In this document: positions 1-10,487 of the stretch, piece by piece | How positions within the stretch are numbered: position 1 is the first letter of the stretch | How the letters are laid out: every line of letters begins with the position of its first letter | NCBI GenBank assembly: GCA_009823395.1 | Contig: CM020502.1 | Location: 31,643,444 to 31,707,443, forward strand | Source of the DNA: Thamnaconus septentrionalis | Taxonomy: Eukaryota; Chordata; Actinopteri; Tetraodontiformes; Monacanthidae | DNA length: 64,000 nucleotides | Direction: 5' to 3' | The notes under the pieces: model-generated | Seen by the model: only the letters and a program-made list of their open reading frames with translations | Told to the model about the DNA's origin: nothing | The model's database searches: none | Position numbers and translations under genes: made by a program

Positions 1-1557
1 GCCAAATAAATCATTCTGGACTTTTATGGTTTGGCAGATGGCAAATTGCAGCACTAGAGCTCCGGTTCTGCTCGTCGCAGTAAAACACTAGGAGTCATGG
101 AGCAGCGTTTGTGTCTGTTTGCGCAACGTTCTGCTTCTCTGTCCATTAATCTGCATTGGAAATCAACAGGAGCACAAGATCAGCCGGCCGTGTGCTCTGT
201 GTTTAGATTGTCATCAGTTTGTTTTCTGGAAGATAAACCCGTCCTGTCTATTTCTTATTTATTTATTTTTATTTTTTCGAGGAAGTGCAGCGGGACGATA
301 TTATTTTCCCCTCCCTTCTTCTCGTCCTCAGTCGTGTCTTGGCTCCACTTCTTCTCTCCAGACGAGCAGCGAGAGCAGCGTCGTCTCAAAGTCTCCCAGG
401 ACCGAGCAGGTCTTAGATGGTACCAACAGAGGGACGCTATTTATTATGTCTCTTTATGTTGGCAGAGCCCCCCGCGCTGGGCCCAGGGCCATTGGACGGG
501 ACTTAAAGAGCATGGTGGCACAGATGGGGGGGTTGGACACTTAGCGGCGGCTCCCACCTGTCCCTCTATATCACGCCGGCGCTCCTGCTGTCTCACTGGC
601 CGCGTCACAGTCGGCGGCATTAGTCAACGACGCCTTGATAGCACTTCCAACGTAACGAGTTGGGGAACAAGTCTGCAAAGAAGCAACTTTTTTTTTTTCC
701 AATTTAAAATTTACTGAATCAATGTAGTTCATTTTTACAGAACTGGGAAGTCTGGTAAAATCAGGACTTGTGAGATGTATTTGCGTTTTAGTGTATCTGA
801 TTGCAGTAAGTCCTCCCCTCCAGATGGGGATGCCGTTGGCTTGCCTGGGTTGCTCCGAGGCTCCACTGAGTGCAAATGGCACCGTCTATGTTGGAGTCAC
901 TCATGCTCTCAAAATTATACACAGAATGCACATCAGAAACAAATACTTTAAACTGTCCTGGCACCGAAATGCAAAGGTTAAGTGTGTAATATTTGGAGAT
1001 TTTGAAGAAGAAACAGCGACATCTAGTGGCTACATTTTAGATTGCAGTGTCTTTCACACGCTCTCCCCTCCTGAGTTTGCCTGTGAGCTACGGTGGCCTG
1101 CACACCCAAACCTTGATACCTCGTCCACCTTGTACTTCTTTGGTTTATTTGAAGACGCGAGCCGTCACAGGGAGCTGGATTGTCCACACCAGGCTTCCTG
1201 AGACCTATGGCGGTGCAAGATGGCAGCTAACCAGTAGCAAGACCCTTGAGCTATATATATATATATATATATATCTTATGTTTATATGAGAAATGTTCTA
1301 AGGGTAGGAAAACCAAATGGCTTGTATAATAAATTGCACTGCGATTATACACTTTCATGAATGTATTTATGATCAGTATACTAACCCTTTAGACGCCATG
1401 GTCGCAAAATTGCGACAAGTGTCATTGCTGAATTAAACAGGCCATAGCGGCAAATATGGTGCTAAAAGTAGTTACCACTTTACACCAGGAGATGGCAGAC
1501 ACCTGTGGCTTCAATCTGAGCAGCATTCATCGGGGTGTTTATATTCAGATTTTGGAG

Positions 1558-1565
1558 TATAAATA
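1558..1565 (+). promoter_or_regulatory. TATA box of the piggyBac-like element
   Basis: TATAAATA lies 139 bases upstream of the element's ATG at 1697 and inside the TIR-bounded element. It is likely the relic promoter of the parent transposase gene. Activity is not shown. Confidence 0.45.
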
Positions 1566-1696
1566 GAGAGAAAGCCCGCCTCAGTCGAGGAGACGAGGAA
1601 GTGGTTGCAGTGGGAGCAGAGAGAGAAAGACAGCGAATTTTACAGAGAATACATTGCCGAGAGGTTCGTTCGTTGACGAAGTACTTCGTCAAGTAA

Positions 1697-1775
1697 ATGT
1701 CTGACTCAGATTCCGAAGAGGAATATTCGCACTCTGACAATGATGTGCAGTCGTCCCGTGAGAGCGAGTCTGCAG
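1697..1775 (+). pseudogene. Relic first coding exon of a piggyBac-type transposase
   Basis: An ATG opens MSDSDSEEEYSHSDNDVQSS and six further residues, then meets a CAG|GTGCGT splice donor at 1775/1776. Acidic, serine-rich N-termini are common in piggyBac-family transposases. No DDD catalytic domain follows before the right TIR, so the product would be a non-functional fragment. Family assignment rests mainly on the TIR and target-site context, not on this peptide. Confidence 0.45.
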
Positions 1776-2000
1776 GTGCGTCATTTTTCTCAATTAGAGT
1801 ATGGCTTTATCTCTAACAAATTTGAAGTCACAGCCATTTGAAATCTTGATATCAAATTGAGTATTTTCTTGAAAAAAATTCTGGCGCTTAAAGGGTTACG
1901 TTTTTATCAATACAAAAGTCATAAATCAAGCCAAATATTACACAGTGGACCTTTAAATTAGTCTCATTGAACATTTGGTGTTTAGGAAGTGGAAGGGCTC

Positions 2001-2002
<2 letters not shown>

Positions 2003-2066
<64 letters not shown>
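2003..2066 (+). repeat. (CT)32 microsatellite serving as acceptor pyrimidine tract
   Basis: An uninterrupted CT run ends 11 bases before the acceptor AG (2076-2077) of elp2 exon A. It therefore doubles as the polypyrimidine tract. Confidence 0.95.
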
Positions 2067-2069
<3 letters not shown>

Positions 2070-2077
2070 CTGCTCAG

Positions 2078-2218
2078 GTGGCGAGCTGCTACTAGCCAGC
2101 TGTTCGCAGGACTGCCTCATCCGACTGTGGAGGCTGCGCGCCAAGTCCGGGACGGACGCCCGCACAGAGGACGATGTCATCAGGATGACGGAGGACGTCT
2201 TTGAAGTGACGGACGGAG
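2078..2218 (+). CDS. elp2: elp2 exon A (first in window)
   Basis: Encodes [20 protein letters not shown] and continues to VFEVTDG. The [10 protein letters not shown] segment is the end of a WD40 blade typical of ELP2. The acceptor is CTCAG| at 2077 and the donor is GAG|GTGCG at 2219. The exon enters with two codon bases and leaves with one, which matches the next exon. Confidence 0.93.
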
Positions 2219-4667
2219 GTGCGTTTTAGAAAACTCATCCAGCTCAGGCTCCAAGAGGAGGTCGTTGATCGGCCGTGACGCCAGGAAAACACACATCCTG
2301 CGCTGTCAGGTGACCTCCAGGTGACCTTCTGCCCACGCCCTGATGCTATGGCTGTGTCTCGATTCAGGGTCTGCATCCTTTGAAGGCTGCATTTGAAGGC
2401 CAGTTGCGTCATAGCACTGTGCCAAGGCTTGTCCCAATTCCCAAAAGTCCGAAGGACGCTCCAAATGCGCCCCCGGAATGCGTCCTACGCGATTCGAAGG
2501 ATACACCGCTACTATCCTTCACGTCCTTCGGTATCCCATGATGCTTTGCGTGCTGCTGCAAAGCATCCTGGGATCCTGGGATGTCAGCTGAAATTAGTGG
2601 CGTGTACTGGCAAAGACACAACGTATAAATTTAAGTATTGAAATTTCACATAAAATATTCAGTTTTTAATGAAGGGTTTTTACTGATTTGAACATCCAAC
2701 GCCATCGTTGGATGGCGAACCAATGGTTGGCTTGATGCTATGAAAACGTCACTTCCGGGGTTGGCTGGCAACCAGGAAATACGCCGAAGGCCAGACCGTC
2801 CCGTGTGGTTACCGGGGAGGCGGGTTTTGGTTCGTCCTTCTCGACCGGGTCCTTCAGAGGACGCTTCCTTCCGACGGAGGACGCTTCCTTCGAAGGATGC
2901 AGACCCTGAATTGAGTCGCAGCCTAAGTTGCTGCAGTTCCACGGCGTTGTTGCTAGTTTTGGCCACTAGGTGGCGTGTTGGGACACCAGAGGGGGCAGCT
3001 GGTGAGCAGGTGTGCTCAGCGTGTAGTTGTGCGTGTCTGCACATGCTGTTTGTCGCTTATGGATTTGTTGTCATTAAGCTCTTTTGCATGCCTGCAGATT
3101 TAACCCGTGGCTTCGCCGTGTCCCTGGAGACAGTCCTGGCGGGCCATGAGAACTGGGTCTACGGAGTCCACTGGCAGCCTCCTGCCTACAGAGGTACCCG
3201 TTGGGTCAGAGGTCATCTCGCCCCTAGAAAATTCTACATCATCTTTTTGCATCTGTTCTTTTAAACGTTTCTGCATCGTTCTCGCCCTGCGGGACCCTCA
3301 ATATTCCTCCAATCGACTCTGTCTCCCCCTGCAGGCGACACGCTGCAACAGCCCCTGAGTCTGCTGTCTGCCTCCATGGACAAGACCATGATACTCTGGG
3401 CTCCCGAGGAAGGATCCGGAGTGTGGGTGGAGAAGGTGAGTGCTGACCTGAATACAAAGCTACACACACACACACACACACCCACTGACATTGAGGTGTC
3501 AGGAATAGAAGTGAGAGACGGTGATAAAGAGGAGCAGAGCTCGACCCACCACTGTGTGAGTCCAGACCAACTCAGTCTGTCCTCCCCCGTCATCCCTCCC
3601 ATCACTCACCCTGACACCCCCCACCCACCCACATTTCATAACCCAGGACAACCCCCCTCTCAGACACACACCTCCCCAACACTGACTTAATATTGTTTAG
3701 CTTCCCTTTGCGATCGTCTTTCACTCTTTATTTTTTTTCTCCTCCTTCCTCCCTCGTGTCCCCTCCTTCACTTCATCTTTTCCTCGTCCTCCCCTTCGTC
3801 ATCGCCTCCCCCGTCGTCTCTCGGCTCCCCAGCAGCTGCTGTTGTCGCCAGAACCGGGGGGGGGGCTAAATTTAAAACAAGCGCTGGGCTGATTGAAGGA
3901 GCGGAAGCGGCTCCCTGCCCATCTGCCCCACAGCTTTGTTTTTTAATTTTCAATTCCCAGCAGGTTCAGGGGGAACCTCAAATTACCTTTTTCCATGACA
4001 GGGAGACACACACACACACACACACACTCTCTCTCTCTCTCTGAATAAGTTCTGCCTTGAATCATAAACGTAGAGACAAGAGAGACGGCTCACCTCGGCG
4101 CCGCTGCGGCACAATCACACGGCGAGCCGATTAGTCGCCCGAGCGGATCAGTTCCATTTCTGCACCTTTTGATCTCGTCGTTCAAGTCGGTCGTGGCGAG
4201 GAACAAAGGAGGGAGACGACGACGACTTGCCGAGCTCTTGATTCCGCCATCGTCACCGAGAGAGAGACGGCAATGGGAGCCCGAAGGTCGCCGTTTTTTT
4301 CTCTCTTCCTCTCCCTCTCTTTCTTTCTTTCTTTCTTTCGTTCTTGGTCTTCTTTGACAAACGGCAGGCAGGCATATCTTTGGCGGTCAATCACCTTCCG
4401 CAGCTCAGCTTTTTTTTTCTCTCTTCCTCTTTTTGATGCTGAAAATGAAAAGTGGTGGAGGATTAAAAAAAAAAAGAAGAAGAAAAAGAAAATCCAACCT
4501 ATTTCATATCGGCCATTTTTTTTTTCTTTCCTCCCCCGTATTGAAAATACATGGAGAGATTCTCTCTTCTATTTCTGTTCCCTCTGACCTGTTTTATGTC
4601 CAACAAGAGAAGCCGATCGCTTTGAACTGACGACTTCTTCTGCGCCAACAAAGGAGGCTTAACCCTG

Positions 4668-4703
<36 letters not shown>

Positions 4704-7187
4704 TGAAATGTCAGTGAATTGAAGTGTATTTACATTTCGCTCATCTCTCCACACACACACACACACACAGGATGAAATCAAAGTCCTCTTGCTCATGTTT
4801 TGATTTTCTCTGAAGGCTCATCACAGGTTTTTCCACCGTGAAGCCTTAATTAGCCAATATATATATTATATATATATATATACACATATATATTTATTTT
4901 TCGAACAGAGCTTTGCTTCCTGGCGCTGATGAGAGTAATTGGTGAGATTTTAATGCAGGGCGAGGTGAGCAGTGGGACGGCCGCCACCTCCACCTCCGCC
5001 CCTTGCTGCTGCAACGCTCGTCTCGCTAACGAGATGGGTGTGATAATTAACGTCTCGCGCTGACCACCGGGGGGCCTCGGGGAGCGTCTGCAGGGATGTC
5101 AGTCTGTGTGCTCAAGACTGACCCATTTTCACAGCCCCTGCTCCAGAGAGTGTCGCTGCCGGCGCCTGGGTGTAAGCACAGGAAGTCGCTCGAGTTGTCC
5201 AGATTTAATCTACAGCCGTCGTGAGGGAGGGAAAAAAACGAAAAGAAAAAAACCCCTCGGCCCTCTGTGATGTCACAATGGGCACATATTTACCCCGCCC
5301 CCCCACCCTGTCCAGGTGTTGCCTCCGCCCTGGGGACACCGCCCTGTGCTGAGGATCTGACAATACATCATTTTTTAGCTGGAGGCTGTAAACACAGGGC
5401 TTAAAAAATGGATGAGATGTTTTCTGTCTGTGGATAATTATTCCTGCTGCGCTGCTCCACTGGAGTTTGAGACTGGGAATAACAAAGATCTGAAAACGGA
5501 AATAACTTAAAAAAAAAAAAAAATTAAATTCTTTTTTTTTTTCCTCATTAAAAACAGCTTCAATACTTGATGATTAAATCAGTTTTCAATGAGAATTGAG
5601 CCATTAAAAATAAATAAATAAATAAATAAAAAATCTTTCTGCCGCGTCAGTGGCTGAAAATTTTTCAAAGTTTATGCAGACAATTAGCGATCAAAACTTT
5701 TTCAATCACAATAACTTTTCATTATTGACCTCCGACTCTTGTCGTTTTTGATTTGAGCTTCTGTTCCAGACAGTCCCGCTCTCTCCCTCTACACTTCCCT
5801 TCGTCTGTTTGCACTCATCACTCTCCTCCCCTCCTCTCCTCTCCTCCCCTCCTGTCCTCTCCTCTCCTCTCTCCTCTCCTCCACTCCTCTCCTCTCCTCT
5901 CCTCTCCCTCTCCTCTCTCCTCTCCCTCCTCTCTCTCTCTCTCCTCTCCTCTCTCCTCCCTCCTCCTCCTCTCCTCTCCTCTCTCTCTCTCTCTCCTCTC
6001 TCCTCTCCTCTCTCCTCTCTCCTCTCCTCTCCTCTCCTCCTCCTCCTCTCTCTCCTCTCCTCTCCTCCTCTCTCCTCTCCTCTCCTCTCCTCTCCTCTCC
6101 TCTCTCTCCTCTCTCTCCTCTCTCTCTCCTCTCTCCTCCTCTCCTCTCCTCTCTCTCTCCTCTCCTCTCCCTCCTCCTCTCTCCCTCCTCTCCTCCTCTC
6201 CTCTCCTCTCCTCTCCCTCCTCCCTCCCTCCTCTCCCTCTCCCTCCCTCCCTCTCTCCTCCTCCTCCTCCTCTCCCTCCTCTCTCCTCCTCTCCTCTCCT
6301 CCCTCCCTCCCTCCTCTCCTCCCTCCCTCCTCCTCCTCCTCTCTCCTCCTCCTCTCCTCTCTCCTCCTCCTCTCTCCTCCTCACCTCCCTCCTCCTCTCT
6401 CTCTCTCTCTCCTCCTCTCTCTCCTCCTCCTCCCTCTCACCTCTCCTCCTCCTCTCTCCTCTCCTCTCTCTCCTCCTCTCCCTCTCTCCTCCCCCCTCCT
6501 CTCCTCTCCTCTCCTCTCTCCTCCTCTCCTCTCACCTCCCTCCTCTCCTCTTCTCTCTCCTCCTCTCACCTCCCCTCCCCTCCTCTCCTCTCCTCCCTCC
6601 GATGATGCGTTCCTCTCATTCTCTGGCCTCCTTGTCCGCGTCCCGCTGTCGGCCTGCGATAAAGACGCTCCAACTCGTCTGTATTGTTCCGCTGGCTCGC
6701 AAACGAGATCGATGGCGACACCTCCCCCCCCCCCCCCTTTTTTTTTTCTCCCACCATCCGCTGTGAGGTCGGACGTGATGGACGACGCCGCAACCCCAGA
6801 GTGTGCAGAGCTCCAGGATTAATCCGCCCTAATGTCGCACCTTGTCTTCCACCTCCTCCTCCTCCTCCTCCTCCTCCTCATTCTCTTCCTCCTCCACCTC
6901 TTTCTCCACCTCCTCCTGCTGGATGGCTGCAGCAATCGCACCATCCAGCGGAGGGGTGATAGCCTTCCCTTTTTATGGCTGCCATTAGTTCCGCTGGGTT
7001 TTCGGAGCACAGACGGGGCGTTTTCCAGAAGGTCACCGGCGGTGGCCGGCGAACGCTGGCTAAAGACGGGGAGGAGGGATGATTGAGGAAACCACTTTAG
7101 GTCCGCGTGCAGCTAACAGACCTGAGTAGAATAGAGATGATGGACCGACGTGTCCTCGCTGTGATTATGGCTGAGTTGCTGGGTCAC

Positions 7188-7231
<44 letters not shown>

Positions 7232-10200
7232 TTTTTTTGTTTTTATTTTTTCAATTGAATTTATTGTTTTACAATCGCAACAGCGACTCTGTGCTGCAGG
7301 TTTTATGTTTAGGTTCTAGTTCCAGTCCTGCTTCCTCGTGTCTTCTTCACACCAGGAAAGCAAAACAGCTTCCAAAGCAGGAGAGTGGACCGTTGCCACT
7401 CAGCTGTCTCGGCAGTGCGCAGCGACCAGGTTCCAGGTTCTTTAAACGCACCGATTGGTTGTTTGCGCTCTGGGCCTCTGCAGCTGCACCTGATACAAGA
7501 GGAGATAAGACGGCTCGGCGGTAGATCATCAGACCGCTCAGGCTCTTCTTTTTCTTTTCCTGTCGCTTCCCGTCTCTTCTTCCCGCAGCCGACGTCTTTA
7601 AACATGGTCCAAGGCGCATGATAATTAAAGATGAAGGTGATATTATATCCACACACACACTCACGCAGAGGGAGGCAGGCAGGCGGGCGGCTGATTGGTT
7701 TGCTCGCCCTGCGTGTCTGCTGCGATCGATCCCGGATAGATCTGCCCTCTGGGTCCTGTTTGCCTGCAGGACCTCGGGGGCCCGATAAAGCTTTTAATTA
7801 TTTGAATTCCTCCAGGAGCTAGCGAGCGGCGAGCGAGCGAGCGGGCCGCCGACCCGGTGCACAAAGCTACATCACGCGTGATGACCTCATTGTCCCCGAC
7901 GGTGCGAATGAGAATTTACAGCCAGCGTGGCGGACTGTTCCTTTAAAAAGACGAGCGCAGTTTCATTTTTGGAAGCCAAGGATGCTTTTTTCCTTCTTTC
8001 TTTTTCCTTCTTTCTTTCTTGCTTTCTTTCTTCTTTCTTTCTTTTTTCCTTCTTTCTTTCTTTTTTCCTTCTTTCTTTCTTTCTTCTTTCTTTTCTCCTT
8101 CTTTCTTTCTTGCTTTCTTTCTTCTTTCTTTTCTCCTTCTTTCTTTCTTGCTTTCTTTCTTCTTTCTTTTTTCCTTCTTTCTTTCTTTCTTTTTTCCTTC
8201 TTTCTTGCTTTCTTGCTTTCTTTCTTCCTTCTTTCTTTCTTTCTTCTTTCTTTTTTCCTTCTTTCTTTCTTTTTTCCTTCTTTCTTTCTTCTTTCTTTTT
8301 TCCTTCTTTCTTGCTTTCTTGCTTTCTTTTTTCCTTCTTTCTTTCTTTCTTTTTTCCTTCTTTCTTTCTTTCTTCTTTCTTTTTTCCTTCTTTCTTGCTT
8401 TCTTGCTTTCTTTCTTCCTTCTTTCTTTCTTTCTTGCTTTCTTTCTTCTTTCTTTTTTCCTTCTTTCTTTCTTTCTTTTTTCCTTCTTTCTTTCTTTTTT
8501 CCTTCTTTCTTTCTTTCTTCTTTCTTTTTTCCTTCTTTCTTGCTTTCTTGCTTTCTTTTTTCCTTCTTTCTTTCTTTTTTCCTTCTTTCTTTCTTTCTTC
8601 TTTCTTTTTTCCTTCTTTCTTTCTTTCTTCTTTCTTTTTTCCTTCTTTCTTTCTTTCTTCTTTCTTTTTTCCTTCTTTCTTGCTTTCTTGCTTTCTTTTT
8701 TCCTTCTTTCTTTCTTTTTTCCTTCTTTCTTTCTTTCTTCTTTCTTTTTTCCTTCTTTCCTTCTTTCTTGCTTTCTTGCTTTCTTTCTTGCTTTCTTGCT
8801 TTCTTTCTTTCCTTCCAGAACGTGGCTGAGCGAGCGCTGCACGGTGGCTGCTTCACACAAAAAGGTTTTTTTGTTTTTTTTGCAGCGTTCGATTAATTTC
8901 CACATTAGTTTCAGGTTATTTCCGTTCGCCTTCATAATCCCACCTTTCAAATTCCCTCCTGTTACGCAAGCGGCTGCATCTGAGACGCTGTTTCTTCCGC
9001 ACAAGTCGTTTCTCTGCTGTTCATCTGAATGAGAACAAGGAAACATATTTACCGTCATTCACTATTCTTCCCAAACCTTAACATTGGATTTTAAAATTCT
9101 ATAAATTCTGCATTTTTTTTTTTAACTTCAATCGTCAATTTTTTTCTCCTCCCGCCTCCTTTGCCATTTCCTTTTCTTTTAATTCTCTGAAAACGCCTTT
9201 TTCTTTCCCTCCCTCTTTAAAGCAAGTTCATTTAAACTTAAATTGGAAAGGCCTGGGGGTGCAGTTTGAACAACTGCGTCATCGTTTGTCTGCGTTAATT
9301 GGCAAACGCTGCATTTGAATTATAATAAAAATAGAAATCCTGCTGATTTCCGCTGTTGCTTCCACACAATCCCGTCCGTGATGACCCTGAACTGTCAGAG
9401 TGAAACGGAGTCACATTTGTTTTTTGCTTTTTTAATTCATTTTTTTTCCTTCTAATTTTCTGGTGTTTCTGCAACGATAACGGCCTGTTTTGTTTTTTGT
9501 GTTTTTTTTAATTGGACGGGGCTCGATGGTCCCTCCGCCGTGTGCAGACGACACCGAGGTCACAGCCGCCTCTCACCCAAATCCAATTTATGTAAATCCC
9601 TCTGTTTTCTCGAGTGTCAACGGTTTTTTTTCCCTTTTCCGACTGTTTTGACGTCGTTGTTGTGATACGCGGCGCCGAAATTGCTCTCAGTCTGTATTAG
9701 ACAAATGTATTTAGTCAGGGGAGCGGGGAGGGGGTACGACACAGTTTATTTGGCTCTAATAGGTCCCATTTTGCATAATTTCTCATCCGACTTGTCAGCT
9801 TAATTTTCTTATTTCTTTTTTTTTTTCTTTATCAGACGTTACGGGCGCTGCTAATCAGCCTGGATGAGACAAACTGAAGACGCTGAACTTTTCAATGATT
9901 TTGTCCCCCCCCCCCCCCCCTTTTTTTTTTTAATAAGCCTTCAAACAATGCGGCTCACGGCAGTCGTAAAGGTCACACATGATTTGACTGCTTACGACAA
10001 CAAAGCAGCAGTTTAATCAACAGGCTGTAAACAGGGGGCTAAATGTGCTTCTTTCCCTCTCTTTCTCTTTTTTTGGGGGGATTTACTCACGCAAAGCTGC
10101 TCCACTGGAATCCAGTAACAAACCCCACCTGAATATGTATTTAACACAGTGGCCTCTTGTCTCCGCCCACTCCAGGTGCGTGTCGGCGAGGTCGGCGGCA

Positions 10201-10439
10201 ACACGTTGGGCTTCTACGGCTGCCAGATGAGTCCCGACGGCTCCATGGTGCTGGCTCACGCTTTCCACGGAGCGCTGCACCTCTGGTCCAGAGAGCAGGA
10301 CCAGCAGGCAAGTGCAGCTTCCTGGAACACTGTTTCATTTTAGACTGTTCAGAAAAGTCAGTGCACGAGTTCAGGTTTCACCACATTTTCTAGAGTTTCA
10401 ACCAGTAGGGAAGGAAAAGTAGCAACGATGATACTGACC

Positions 10440-10487
<48 letters not shown>

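Larger units (their letters stand above)
1385..1895 (+). mobile_element. piggyBac-like non-autonomous element nested in a MITE
   Basis: The left end CCCTTTAGACGCCA and the right end TGGCGCTTAAAGGG are inverted repeats differing at only two positions. They are flanked by CTAA and TTAC, each one base from the TTAA target duplication used by piggyBac transposons. Inside are a TATA box, a short leader, an ATG followed by an acidic/serine-rich N-terminus, and a GT donor. This is the layout of the 5' end of an autonomous element. The transposase body is missing, so this looks like an internal-deletion derivative. It interrupts the MITE at 973-1954 and is therefore younger than it. Confidence 0.72.
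973..1954 (+). mobile_element. TIR DNA-transposon MITE, copy 1 (interrupted)
   Basis: The left end AAAGGTTAAGTGTGTAATAT and the right end (reverse complement AAAGGTCCACTGTGTAATAT) form imperfect terminal inverted repeats. The body is shared with copies at 12179-12624 (same orientation), 10684-11128 (inverted) and 54477-54678 (inverted, partial). Shared landmarks are GGAGATTTTGAAGAAGAA, GAGCTACGGT, GCTGGATTGTCCACACCAGG and GTCATAAATCA. After removing the 511-bp insertion at 1385-1895 plus one 4-bp flank, the copy is about 467 bp, close to the 446 bp of copy 2. There is no transposase ORF, so it is non-autonomous. The superfamily is not assigned. Confidence 0.8.
1..2077 (+). other. elp2: elp2 intron, 3' part (5' end outside window)
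   Basis: Non-coding sequence upstream of the first elp2 exon seen here. I find no segment encoding the upstream WD repeats expected just before this exon, so the earlier exons lie left of the window. Positions 1-972 show no recognisable gene or repeat apart from T-rich runs. Positions 973-1954 hold a TIR transposon with a piggyBac-like element inside it. Positions 2003-2066 are a (CT)n run that forms the acceptor pyrimidine tract. Confidence 0.75.
3436..10175 (+). other. elp2: elp2 intron C/D (6.7 kb)
   Basis: The largest elp2 intron in the window. It holds CA runs (3463-3480, 4669-4700, 4751-4769), a CRE-like TGATGTCA repeat (5262-5403), a long CT-rich tract (5818-6599), a CTC run (6853-6880), a GT run (7192-7227) and a CTTT-rich tract (7984-8816). 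The AT-rich unique stretch 8890-9900 has no recognisable gene. It contains TAAT-rich patches such as 9690-9800 that might be regulatory, but nothing there can be named. Confidence 0.85.

Noticed and set aside
362..409. 48-bp exon-like segment between a good acceptor (CTCCAG) and a GT donor
   Set aside because: Its Ser/Glu-rich translation does not match the ELP2 residues expected there, and it could be chance splice motifs.
5753..6822. 337-codon Ser/Leu/Pro open frames and the opposite Arg/Glu/Gly frame
   Set aside because: Produced by a C/T-only repeat that lacks stop codons in most frames.
7927..9058. 300-370 codon Phe/Leu/Ser and Lys/Arg/Glu open frames
   Set aside because: Translations of the CTTT tract; no conserved domain outside the repeat.
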